Source of the DNA: Methanobacteriota archaeon
Lineage (GTDB): Archaea; Thermoplasmatota; Thermoplasmata; JAUWGG01
Direction of reading: 5' to 3'
Assembly: GCA_030606525.1 (NCBI GenBank)
Contig: JAUWGG010000031.1
Location: forward strand, 1-8,417
Length of the DNA: 8,417 nucleotides
In this document: positions 1 through 5,023 of the stretch, in pieces
How the letters are laid out: each line of letters starts with the position of its first letter
Position numbering within the stretch: position 1 is the stretch's first letter
Program-made: the position numbers and the translations under genes
The notes under the pieces: model-generated
Databases searched by the model: none
Seen by the model: only the letters and a program-made list of their open reading frames with translations
What the model was told of the DNA's origin: nothing

Positions 1-638
1 GCTTTTGATGCTTCCTCGTACTTATTCATTTCTTTCAAAGAAATCCCCTTATCGTACAGCGCTTTGATGAATTCTGGCTTGATCTTTATTGCTTCGTCAT
101 AGCACCCTAACCCTTCCTCATATTTACCAATTTTACACAGCATAGTTCCTTTAGCATCCAAAGCTTCTACATTATTGGGGTCCAATTGTAATACTTTCAC
201 AAAACACTTTATAGCGTTTTTAAATTCACCTAATTCTTTAAAGGCATTACCTTTACTGTACCACGCTTCTGCATAATCTCGATCCAATTCTATTGCTTTG
301 TCATAGCACTCGATCGCTTCTACATATCTGCGAAGTTTGAATAGTACTTGTCCTTTATGATGCCATACCGTCTCATCCTTCTCATTCAATTCCAACATCC
401 TGTCATAGCATTTCAACGCTTCCTCATACATTCCAACTTCAAAGAGGGCGTTGGCTTTAGCATTCCAACCTTTCTCATGATCTGGATCCAGCTCAACCAC
501 TTTGCTGAAGGATTTGATCGCTTCTTCATATTGCCCCGTTTTAATTAGTGTAATACCTCGTGCATACCACAAGCCTGTATCATTTGGATTTTTCTTTAAT
601 TGACCATCATACCATTCGATTGCGCTTGCCCTCTTCAT
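1..638 (-). CDS. TPR-repeat protein, C-terminus beyond window
   Basis: The minus strand reads as an open frame of about 212 residues that leaves the window at position 1. It consists of tandem 34-residue tetratricopeptide repeats: after a roughly 20-residue lead (MKRASAIEWYDGQ...) come five full units and the start of a sixth. Each has the W/Y-x-x-KG...-Y-EEA-x-x-CYD-x-A-x-x-LDP pattern, for example 'AEAWYSKGNAFKELG' and 'YEEALKCYDRMLEL'. TPR arrays are helical scaffolds for protein-protein contacts; no enzymatic domain, signal peptide or membrane segment is visible, so a cytoplasmic adaptor is likely. The partner is unknown. I used the ATG at 638. The frame stays open upstream, with an in-frame TTG at 671, and a strong SD (AAGGAGG, 694-688) sits too far from either codon, so the true start is uncertain. 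Family assignment is secure; function is not. Confidence 0.9.
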   Translation of the reverse strand, partial: MKRASAIEWYDGQLKKNPNDTGLWYARGITLIKTGQYEEAIKSFSKVVELDPDHEKGWNAKANALFEVGMYEEALKCYDRMLELNEKDETVWHHKGQVLFKLRRYVEAIECYDKAIELDRDYAEAWYSKGNAFKELGEFKNAIKCFVKVLQLDPNNVEALDAKGTMLCKIGKYEEGLGCYDEAIKIKPEFIKALYDKGISLKEMNKYEEASK

Positions 639-687
639 GGTCTTGCTTTTGATTTCCTTGATCCCTACCAAAAATATGATCCTTAAA

Positions 688-694
688 CCTCCTT
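688..694 (-). promoter_or_regulatory. Strong SD with no well-spaced start
   Basis: AAGGAGG on the minus strand is a near-perfect match to the archaeal 16S 3' end. In the TPR frame the next ordinary starts are TTG at 671 (16 nt away) and ATG at 638 (49 nt away). At normal spacing the frame holds only ATC (680) and ATA (677). Either the spacing is unusual or the gene starts at a rare codon. Confidence 0.5.
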
Positions 695-725
695 CTTCTC
701 CTCATTAAACAAAATAGACAATCAT

Positions 726-736
726 GTATATAAAAA
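726..736 (-). promoter_or_regulatory. TATA box for the TPR gene
   Basis: The minus strand reads TTTTTATATAC here. With archaeal spacing (about 25 nt from box centre to start), transcription would begin near 704. That is just upstream of the AAGGAGG Shine-Dalgarno sequence at 694-688. The box lies downstream of the 5S stem-loops, so the TPR gene probably has its own transcript. Confidence 0.5.
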
Positions 737-801
737 TAAGTAATTCAAAAGCAGAGGAGAAAGAGAAGCTGACAACGTTCCAAGGACCAGAGACCCCTTA
801 A

Positions 802-816
802 CGGAGCACTTCCCCG
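802..816 (-). other. Third stem-loop downstream of 5S rRNA
   Basis: On the minus strand CGGGG (816-812) pairs with CUCCG (806-802), including one G-U pair, around an AAGUG loop. It directly follows the two terminator-like stems. Its 3' strand with the next bases (CCGUUAAG, 804-797) can alternatively form eight pairs, including wobbles, with the 5S 5' end UUUGACGG (985-978). Confidence 0.35.
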
Positions 817-818
817 AA

Positions 819-872
819 ACTCGGAAAACCGAGAAAAACGGCTGATGCACCAGGATCAAAGCCCAAAGCCGT
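819..872 (-). terminator. Stem-loops and T-run after 5S rRNA
   Basis: Reading the minus strand, ACGGCU (872-867) pairs perfectly with AGCCGU (843-838) across a 23-nt loop, followed directly by UUUU (837-834). Then CUCGG (833-829) pairs with CCGAG (824-820) around a UUUU loop, followed by UUU. This resembles tandem terminators: archaeal termination depends mainly on the U-runs, while the stems may define the 3' end. The first stem's 3' strand could instead pair with the 5S 5' strand. Confidence 0.5.
851..861 (-). repeat. 11-bp inverted repeat flanking 5S, downstream arm
   Basis: CAGGATCAAAG on the plus strand is the exact reverse complement of the sequence at 1029-1039. The arm falls inside the loop of the first stem-loop after the 5S core, at the expected 3' end of a canonical-length 5S RNA. 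Confidence 0.6.
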
Positions 873-983
873 AAAGCTAAGCTTCCCGTGGGCTCGCGCA
901 CCACAGTACAGCAGAGAACGTGGGTGGACTTAACTGCTGGGTTCGGAATGGGACCAGGTGTATCCCCACCACTTTGGCCGTCA
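861..983 (-). rRNA. 5S ribosomal RNA, ends approximate
   Basis: The minus strand carries the 5S core in the right order. It has the helix II side GUGGUGGGG, the helix III loop with CCCAUUCCGAAC and GUUAAGU, the return strand CCACCCAC, the loop E strands GUAC and GGGAAG, and a helix IV hairpin (CUGUGG pairing with CCACGG around GCGCGAG). This is the large-subunit 5S RNA, and it stands alone without 16S or 23S, as in Thermoplasma relatives. The ends are uncertain. The 5' strand GACGGC (982-977) has no complement at the usual 3' position, where the sequence is again ACGGC. A GCCGU complement lies further on, at 842-838, giving a molecule near 146 nt. A bulged GCCAAAG/CUUUGGGC pairing (978-972 with 868-861) gives about 118 nt. 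Helix V also pairs imperfectly (four of six). Confidence 0.88.
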
Positions 984-1012
984 AACCTCTCTCAACCAAC
1001 ACATAGTCATTG

Positions 1013-1031
1013 CCATATATATAGATTTCTT
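1013..1031 (-). promoter_or_regulatory. 5S rRNA promoter (BRE and TATA)
   Basis: The minus strand reads AAGAAATCTATATATATGG, an A-rich BRE-like stretch followed by a long TATA box centred near 1019. Archaeal spacing places the start near 993, about 10 nt before the 5S 5' end. It lies in the 60-bp gap between the lrp stop codon and the 5S gene, supporting independent 5S transcription. Confidence 0.6.
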
Positions 1032-1039
1032 TGATCCTG
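1029..1039 (-). repeat. 11-bp inverted repeat flanking 5S, upstream arm
   Basis: CTTTGATCCTG on the plus strand pairs exactly with 851-861, bracketing the whole 5S gene. It overlaps the BRE edge of the 5S promoter. In a transcript starting near 993 this arm would be missing, so an RNA stem would form only in read-through RNA from lrp. Confidence 0.6.
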
Positions 1040-1046
1040 AGCAGAA

Positions 1047-1487
1047 CTACGCCTCTTTTAATTTGATCGTTTGGACCATGGTGAGCGTTTTCGTTATGTG
1101 CTCATGGTATTTATCCCTAAAATCTATGATGAATTTGTTGAAATCCTTCATATCCCTGAATTTCAATTTCAATAATAGATCATATTCCCCTGTCAATCCA
1201 TATGCTTCTCTGACGCATCTATTTTCCTGTGTTTCCTTGTCTAAATATTTTTCCAATGAGCCGGAGACAAACATAAAAACATTGAAATTCTCTCCTAATC
1301 TCTCATCATTGAGCTTGATCGTGAATTTTTCTATTATCTCATCATCTACCAGTCGTCTAATTTTATTGTGTACTGTACTCGGTCTTATGTTTGTACGATC
1401 GGCAATTTTCCTTATACTCATTCTAGAATTGTCTTTTAGAGCTTGGATTATCTTTCTGTCCTTCTCATCCAAAATGTAATCGTTCAT
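1047..1487 (-). CDS. Lrp/AsnC-family transcriptional regulator
   Basis: This is a 146-residue protein, the usual length for the family. Residues about 6-50 form the winged helix-turn-helix ('DRKIIQALKDNSRMSIRKIA', then 'IRPSTVHNKIRRL' as the recognition helix). Residues about 65-140 form the RAM ligand-binding and oligomerisation domain, with the 'VREAYGLTGEYDLLLKLKF' core. Such proteins assemble as dimers to octamers, bind DNA and sense amino acids or related metabolites. The gene is divergent from the S-adenosylhomocysteine hydrolase, with operator-like sites between, so autoregulation and control of the hydrolase are likely (inference). No SD precedes the ATG at 1487, and the TATA box lies about 25 bp upstream, so the mRNA is probably leaderless. 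The ligand cannot be read from sequence. Family call is very secure. Confidence 0.95.
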   Translation of the reverse strand: MNDYILDEKDRKIIQALKDNSRMSIRKIADRTNIRPSTVHNKIRRLVDDEIIEKFTIKLNDERLGENFNVFMFVSGSLEKYLDKETQENRCVREAYGLTGEYDLLLKLKFRDMKDFNKFIIDFRDKYHEHITKTLTMVQTIKLKEA

Positions 1488-1490
1488 GGT

Positions 1491-1502
1491 GGATAATTGT
1501 CC
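1491..1502. promoter_or_regulatory. Operator-like site A (candidate Lrp site)
   Basis: GGATAATTGTCC is an imperfect palindrome (10 of 12 symmetric). It shares ATTGTC with the two sites nearer the hydrolase gene and covers the expected transcription start region of the Lrp-family gene. Confidence 0.5.
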
Positions 1503-1506
1503 ATAG

Positions 1507-1520
1507 AATATATAAATATT
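1507..1520 (-). promoter_or_regulatory. TATA box for the Lrp-family gene, leaderless
   Basis: The minus strand contains TTTATATA (1516-1509), centred about 25 bp before the ATG at 1487, with no SD in between. Transcription should therefore start at or next to the start codon. The operator-like site at 1491-1502 lies between this box and the start, where bound protein would block initiation. Confidence 0.6.
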
Positions 1521-1526
1521 TTGTAT

Positions 1527-1541
1527 ATTGTCTATTAATTT
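1527..1541 (+). promoter_or_regulatory. Operator-like site B, identical to site C
   Basis: ATTGTCTATTAATTT is repeated exactly 30 bp away at 1557-1571. It lies midway between the two divergent TATA boxes, about 31 bp from site A. The spacing corresponds to nearly three helical turns, putting all three on one DNA face. Confidence 0.5.
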
Positions 1542-1552
1542 GCAGAATTTAT

Positions 1553-1571
1553 GGACATTGTCTATTAATTT
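1553..1571 (+). promoter_or_regulatory. Operator-like site C next to hydrolase promoter
   Basis: The second exact copy of ATTGTCTATTAATTT (1557-1571) begins within a short palindrome, GGACATTGTCT. It ends directly upstream of the A-rich BRE of the hydrolase promoter, a position where archaeal Lrp-type regulators can activate. Confidence 0.5.
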
Positions 1572-1572
1572 T

Positions 1573-1589
1573 GAAAAAAAGTATATAAA
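1573..1589 (+). promoter_or_regulatory. BRE and TATA box for the hydrolase gene
   Basis: GAAAAAAAG (BRE-like) is followed by TATATAAA (1582-1589). Archaeal spacing predicts a start near 1611. That lies downstream of the ATG at 1596 but just upstream of the GTG at 1620, which supports the GTG as the true start. Confidence 0.65.
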
Positions 1590-1610
1590 TTCAAAATGCT
1601 ATCTCTTTTT

Positions 1611-1616
1611 GGTGAT
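1611..1616 (+). promoter_or_regulatory. SD deciding the GTG start of ahcY
   Basis: GGTGAT matches part of the archaeal anti-SD complement GGAGGTGATCC. Its alignment gives about 7 nt from the GG to the GTG at 1620. Nothing comparable precedes the ATG at 1596. Confidence 0.6.
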
Positions 1617-1619
1617 AAT

Positions 1620-2876
1620 GTGGAGTATGATATTGCTAACATAGCGCTGGCTGAAAAAGGCAAATTACGCATCGAATGGGCTGAAAATCAAATGCCTGTA
1701 TTAGGACTGATCAAAAAAAGATTTGAGAAGGAAAAGCCGTTAAAGGGAGCGGTGATCGGGGCTTGCCTTCACGTGACCTCTGAAACAGCCAATCTTGTCC
1801 GAACATTGAAGGCAGGTGGTGCAGAATGCGTACTTTGTGCATCAAATCCCCTCAGCACACAAGATGATGTCGCAGCTTCCTTGGTTGAACATTCAAAGAT
1901 TGAGGTATACGCGGTAAAGGGAGAGGGCAACGAGAAGTATTACGATCATATAGACAGAGTTTTAAGTTCTAGACCAAATATTACAATGGATGATGGTGGA
2001 GATTTGGTGTCTACTCTCCATTCGAAAAGAAGAGAGTTAATAAAGGATGTCATAGCTGGTACAGAAGAAACAACCACAGGTGTCATTAGATTCAGAAGCA
2101 TGGAAAAGCAGAATGCATTGAAGATCCCGATCATCGCTGTAAATGACGCAGACACCAAGCATCTTTTTGATAACAGATACGGCACAGGTCAAAGCAGCAT
2201 AGATGGGATACTGCGTGCTACCAATATTTTACTCGCTGGTAAAAATTTCGTTGTATGCGGCTATGGGTGGTGCGGTCGCGGTGTTGCTTTGAGAGCAAAG
2301 GGAATGGGTGCAAACGTGATAGTTGTGGAAGTGAACCCATTAAGAGCTTTGGAAGCAGTCATGGACGGCTACAGGGTCATGAGCATTGCTGATGCATCAA
2401 GAATCGGTGATATCTTCATTACCGCTACGGGAAACAAGAATGTGATCAGAGGGGAGCATTTCGCTGTGATGAAGGACGGAGCGGTAGTCGCAAATACAGG
2501 GCATTTCAATGTGGAGCTGAATTTGAAGGATCTAGAAGGATTGATAAAGAGCAAAAGAAAATTGCGAGAATGTGTGGAGGAATACAAATTAAAAAATGAC
2601 AATAGGATATATCTCCTGGCTGAAGGAAGATTGATCAATCTGGCAGCAGCAGAAGGACATCCAGCTAGTGTGATGGACATGAGCTTTGCCAATCAAGCGC
2701 TGTGCGCAGAATACATTAAAAAAGAAGGAAAAAAACTAACAGCAAAAGTATATCCAGTTCCAAAAGAAATTGATGAAAAGATCGCTCGTCTCAAATTGCA
2801 GTCAATGAACATCAAGATCGATAGATTGACAAAAGAGCAGGAAGAATACTTAAGAAGTTGGAAGATAGGGACTTAA
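1620..2876 (+). CDS. ahcY: S-adenosylhomocysteine hydrolase, archaeal type
   Basis: This cytoplasmic NAD-dependent enzyme (EC 3.13.2.1, formerly 3.3.1.1) splits S-adenosylhomocysteine into homocysteine and adenosine, relieving product inhibition of methyltransferases. In some methanogens the homologue prefers S-inosylhomocysteine, so the exact substrate is open. From GTG the protein has 418 residues. Visible signatures: 'CLHVTSETANL' (about 49-59), 'NPLSTQDDVAASL', 'DDGGDLV' (about 124-130), 'EETTTGVIRF', and 'VNDADTKHLFDNRYG' carrying the catalytic-site Lys180, Asp184 and Asn185. The Rossmann motif is 'GYGWCGRG' (about 214-221), followed by 'NTGHFNVEL' with His295. The end 'EEYLRSWKIGT' lacks the C-terminal NAD-contacting extension of eukaryotic enzymes. 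The GTG start is chosen because GGTGAT (1611-1616) is an SD at good spacing, family members start near 'EYD', and the upstream ATG lies before the predicted transcription start. Confidence 0.96.
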   Translation: MEYDIANIALAEKGKLRIEWAENQMPVLGLIKKRFEKEKPLKGAVIGACLHVTSETANLVRTLKAGGAECVLCASNPLSTQDDVAASLVEHSKIEVYAVKGEGNEKYYDHIDRVLSSRPNITMDDGGDLVSTLHSKRRELIKDVIAGTEETTTGVIRFRSMEKQNALKIPIIAVNDADTKHLFDNRYGTGQSSIDGILRATNILLAGKNFVVCGYGWCGRGVALRAKGMGANVIVVEVNPLRALEAVMDGYRVMSIADASRIGDIFITATGNKNVIRGEHFAVMKDGAVVANTGHFNVELNLKDLEGLIKSKRKLRECVEEYKLKNDNRIYLLAEGRLINLAAAEGHPASVMDMSFANQALCAEYIKKEGKKLTAKVYPVPKEIDEKIARLKLQSMNIKIDRLTKEQEEYLRSWKIGT

Positions 2877-2894
2877 GGAATGAATTCGTGGTTT

Positions 2895-2927
2895 TGAGGT
2901 TTAGCATTAAACTACTTATGGCAATAA
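2895..2927 (+). repeat. 33-bp direct repeat, copy 1
   Basis: This copy starts TGAGGTTTAGCATTAAACTA and matches 4923-4955 at 31 of 33 positions (differences at repeat positions 21 and 26). It lies 18 bp after the ahcY stop and about 35 bp before the 3' end of the convergent Vps62-like gene. It contains a small inverted repeat, GTTTA-GCAT-TAAAC. With the other copy it brackets exactly one gene. Confidence 0.85.
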
Positions 2928-2939
2928 GGATCATATGTT

Positions 2940-2971
2940 GTTCTTTGTTTGTTCTCAAATTCTATTTTTTT
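2940..2971 (+). terminator. T-rich terminator of ahcY, low certainty
   Basis: Several T-runs (TTTG, TTTG, TTTTTTT) follow the ahcY stop by 65-95 bp on the plus strand, the usual form of an archaeal terminator. They overlap the 3' end of the convergent gene. No stem is needed or seen. Confidence 0.35.
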
Positions 2972-4743
2972 GGTATTTCATCACTTTCGTCTTTTTCTTC
3001 AACTTCATTCTCTAAAGGTTGCATCTCATTTTCAGATTTTTCAGTTTTTCCCTCTGATTTTTTTCTTTCTTCTTTCTTAGGTTTTTCAACTGTTTTTACT
3101 GCAAAAAACTCTGTATTTGAAAAAATCTCCAAACCACCAGATATAATCAATATAAGGGCAGAAACAAGGAGTAAATATCCACCTAAGCCAAATCCCCATT
3201 GAAGTTCTATTTGACCGTCGACCTCAGGAACTGTAACAATTTTCTGACCTCCAAAAGGAGAACCAGAAATTGCACATATAACCTCTCCAATATCAACACT
3301 AGCATCACCAGTATCTACCATAGATTCAAAAGGAATCATACCTAAAGACATGATGATGACAACAATTAAAACAACAGGGACGAGAAGTTTGATACCGCGA
3401 AAAATGTACTTTCTACCCAATTTTTTACTTTGCGCAATCCCAATTGAAGCAATTATGAGAAATACAAGACTCATGGCAATTAACAGTGAAAAAGGAATCG
3501 ACAATGAACCCATTGGAATAGGACCAGTTAACCCAGGAACCTGTACCTGAATACCATTGATTCCATCAATCGTCATCATGTTGGCCATACCATGTGTCTC
3601 ATAACCACTAACCCCAATATCAGTAGAAACCACATACCAGGGATAAAAAAGTGAAAAGATCGCAATGATAATGCCAACTATACAAAGGACATTCCCTAAG
3701 CTTTTTGCATTAAATCCATCTATATAAAGCATCGAAACAATCCGTGGGCCAAGATCTGTTTTTTTATGACGACGATAAATACGAAATACGAGTACACACA
3801 GAATGACGATAGTCAATATGATGAATATCATAACAAAATTGTAAAGGAATAATTCCAAAAGAAAGATATTATCATCCGCGGAAAGCAAACTTTCTCCCCA
3901 ACCAAGGGGACTACTCCACATCTCACCTCCCTCTCGAAACATTGGGCCTGATGGACCCGCCTGCCCCGATAGAGAAGCCTGATTTGCTTCTTCCTCGTTG
4001 GATCCAGTCCAACCCCATAACCCTGCATAGTCAAGCCAGGGCTGATCCTCAAGTATTTCAAGCGTGTAATCTGATGAGGTAAGTGTCTTTCCACCTGCAC
4101 CTACTATGTCATTAGCAAGACCAACCACTCCAGAAAACGAACGTAGATAATTCGCATGACTGCCCCTGGAGACATAGACTTTCATATGATCTCCATCTTT
4201 CTCCACCTGCGACCACGTGGCCTTCTGACCACCATGATGCTGACTATACATCACCTCCGTGGGAGTACTCCCAGATAGGACAACCTGAACCATCTCCCAA
4301 TCACCCTCATGCTGATTCTGAATCCCTTTATTGAATGCATAGAACATCCAATACTGAATAATCGTCGATCCATCAGATGAATCCACCCGAGCATACACCG
4401 TATAACTCCCCAACTCACTGCTACGATAATCCGTGATAATACCATCATCATCAACTGAGCCCTTCTGATTATCAAGGTAATACTCATCAGACATGTAACC
4501 AGCAAGACTCTCATTCGTTGGAGCTATATCAACAGGTTGATCAGAGCCCACCATATATAGATAAGAATTATCAATATGATACGATACATCAACAGGAAAA
4601 CATGTTTCGTCATGTACAAAATAAAGGATTGGAGCATATTGTTGTGCAATTTCTGCATCAGCTGCTTCAGTGGTTTCTATAAAATTTCCAAAAAATATTG
4701 AAAAGAGAAAGGCCACTGTAATAAATACAATTTTATGCTTCAT
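2962..4743 (-). CDS. Secreted Vps62-like domain fused to membrane module
   Basis: From the ATG at 4743 the protein has 593 residues. Residues 1-28 are a signal peptide (KHK, hydrophobic core, 'TTEAA'). Residues about 32-250 match the Vps62 (DUF946) family: 'QYAPILYFVHDE', 'QHEGDWEMVQVVL' (about 144-156), 'YSQHHGG' (about 166-172) and 'SRGSHANYL' (about 192-200). Next come hydrophobic helices at about 299-323, 351-372, 415-437, 450-472 and 517-541, and a charged Lys/Glu tail to 593, predicted cytoplasmic. The Vps62-like domain would thus face outward on a five-helix anchor. The family's biochemical role is unknown; conserved His, Asp and Glu residues could bind metal or catalyse, but that is inference. 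ATG is preferred over TTG at 4755 because GGAG (4753-4750) lies 6 nt upstream. The flanking 33-bp repeats suggest a separately acquired gene. Confidence 0.85.
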   Translation of the reverse strand: MKHKIVFITVAFLFSIFFGNFIETTEAADAEIAQQYAPILYFVHDETCFPVDVSYHIDNSYLYMVGSDQPVDIAPTNESLAGYMSDEYYLDNQKGSVDDDGIITDYRSSELGSYTVYARVDSSDGSTIIQYWMFYAFNKGIQNQHEGDWEMVQVVLSGSTPTEVMYSQHHGGQKATWSQVEKDGDHMKVYVSRGSHANYLRSFSGVVGLANDIVGAGGKTLTSSDYTLEILEDQPWLDYAGLWGWTGSNEEEANQASLSGQAGPSGPMFREGGEMWSSPLGWGESLLSADDNIFLLELFLYNFVMIFIILTIVILCVLVFRIYRRHKKTDLGPRIVSMLYIDGFNAKSLGNVLCIVGIIIAIFSLFYPWYVVSTDIGVSGYETHGMANMMTIDGINGIQVQVPGLTGPIPMGSLSIPFSLLIAMSLVFLIIASIGIAQSKKLGRKYIFRGIKLLVPVVLIVVIIMSLGMIPFESMVDTGDASVDIGEVICAISGSPFGGQKIVTVPEVDGQIELQWGFGLGGYLLLVSALILIISGGLEIFSNTEFFAVKTVEKPKKEERKKSEGKTEKSENEMQPLENEVEEKDESDEIPKK

Positions 4744-4771
4744 AGTCCTCTCCAAAACTAGATATTACTTA

Positions 4772-4785
4772 TTATTATTTAATCC
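4772..4785 (-). promoter_or_regulatory. Possible TATA element for the Vps62-like gene
   Basis: The minus strand reads GGATTAAATAATAA, an AT-rich element centred about 35 bp before the ATG. Transcription would start near 4753, leaving a leader of about 10 nt containing GGAG. The match to a canonical box is weak. Confidence 0.35.
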
Positions 4786-4842
4786 TTGTCAAAAATTATC
4801 AATCTGTTTTAATAGAAACATTTAATAGTACTCATCCATATG

Positions 4843-4871
4843 ATTCTCCTAGAAAATCACCATAGGAGAAT
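4843..4871. repeat. 9-bp perfect inverted repeat, possible operator
   Basis: ATTCTCCTA (4843-4851) and TAGGAGAAT (4863-4871) are exact reverse complements separated by 11 bp. The element lies in the 280-bp divergent region between the Vps62-like gene and the kinase operon, upstream of the plus-strand TATA boxes. No T-run follows, so a regulator-binding site fits better than a terminator. Confidence 0.6.
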
Positions 4872-4900
4872 GGGATAAAATATATTTCCTAAACTAGCAG

Positions 4901-4914
4901 AAATTGGTATATAC
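4901..4914 (+). promoter_or_regulatory. Probable promoter of the kinase operon
   Basis: AAATTGGTATATAC holds a TATATA box at 4908-4913, predicting a transcription start near 4936, inside repeat copy 2. A second AT-rich box (AAAATATATTTCC, 4877-4889) would start RNA near 4907. Either gives a leader of roughly 90-120 nt before the first kinase. Confidence 0.45.
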
Positions 4915-4922
4915 TTTGTGAA

Positions 4923-4955
4923 TGAGGTTTAGCATTAAACTATTTATTGCAATAA
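4923..4955 (+). repeat. 33-bp direct repeat, copy 2
   Basis: This copy matches 2895-2927 in the same orientation with two mismatches, 2,028 bp apart. Here an ATG at 4922 places the repeat in frame as the start of an 18-codon reading frame (4922-4978) beginning MRFSIKLF. The predicted transcription start of the kinase operon falls inside it. Confidence 0.85.
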
Positions 4956-5023
4956 TGTCATTTATGGGAAAGGTTTGAATGATGAGGAGATAAGAATCGT
5001 TGAAGGAAGTGTTGGGTGAGACT

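Noticed and set aside
849..860. TTTGATCCTGG resembles the start of bacterial 16S rRNA
   Set aside because: Only 11 bases match, nothing else of 16S follows, and the segment is explained as one arm of the inverted repeat around 5S.
722..904. Minus-strand 60-codon frame within the 5S region
   Set aside because: It falls in the 5S RNA 3' part and its stem-loops, so it is explained by RNA structure rather than coding.
958..1479. Long plus-strand open frame (173 codons) opposite the regulator gene
   Set aside because: It is the antisense shadow of the Lrp-family gene and overlaps the 5S promoter; its sequence shows no recognisable domain, while the minus strand gives a textbook HTH-RAM protein.
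2369..2692. Minus-strand frame inside ahcY
   Set aside because: Antisense to conserved Rossmann-domain coding sequence; no RBS or domain evidence.
3828..4514. Minus-strand frames of 87-90 codons inside the Vps62-like gene
   Set aside because: Alternate-frame shadows of a gene whose own frame shows a signal peptide, family motifs and membrane helices.
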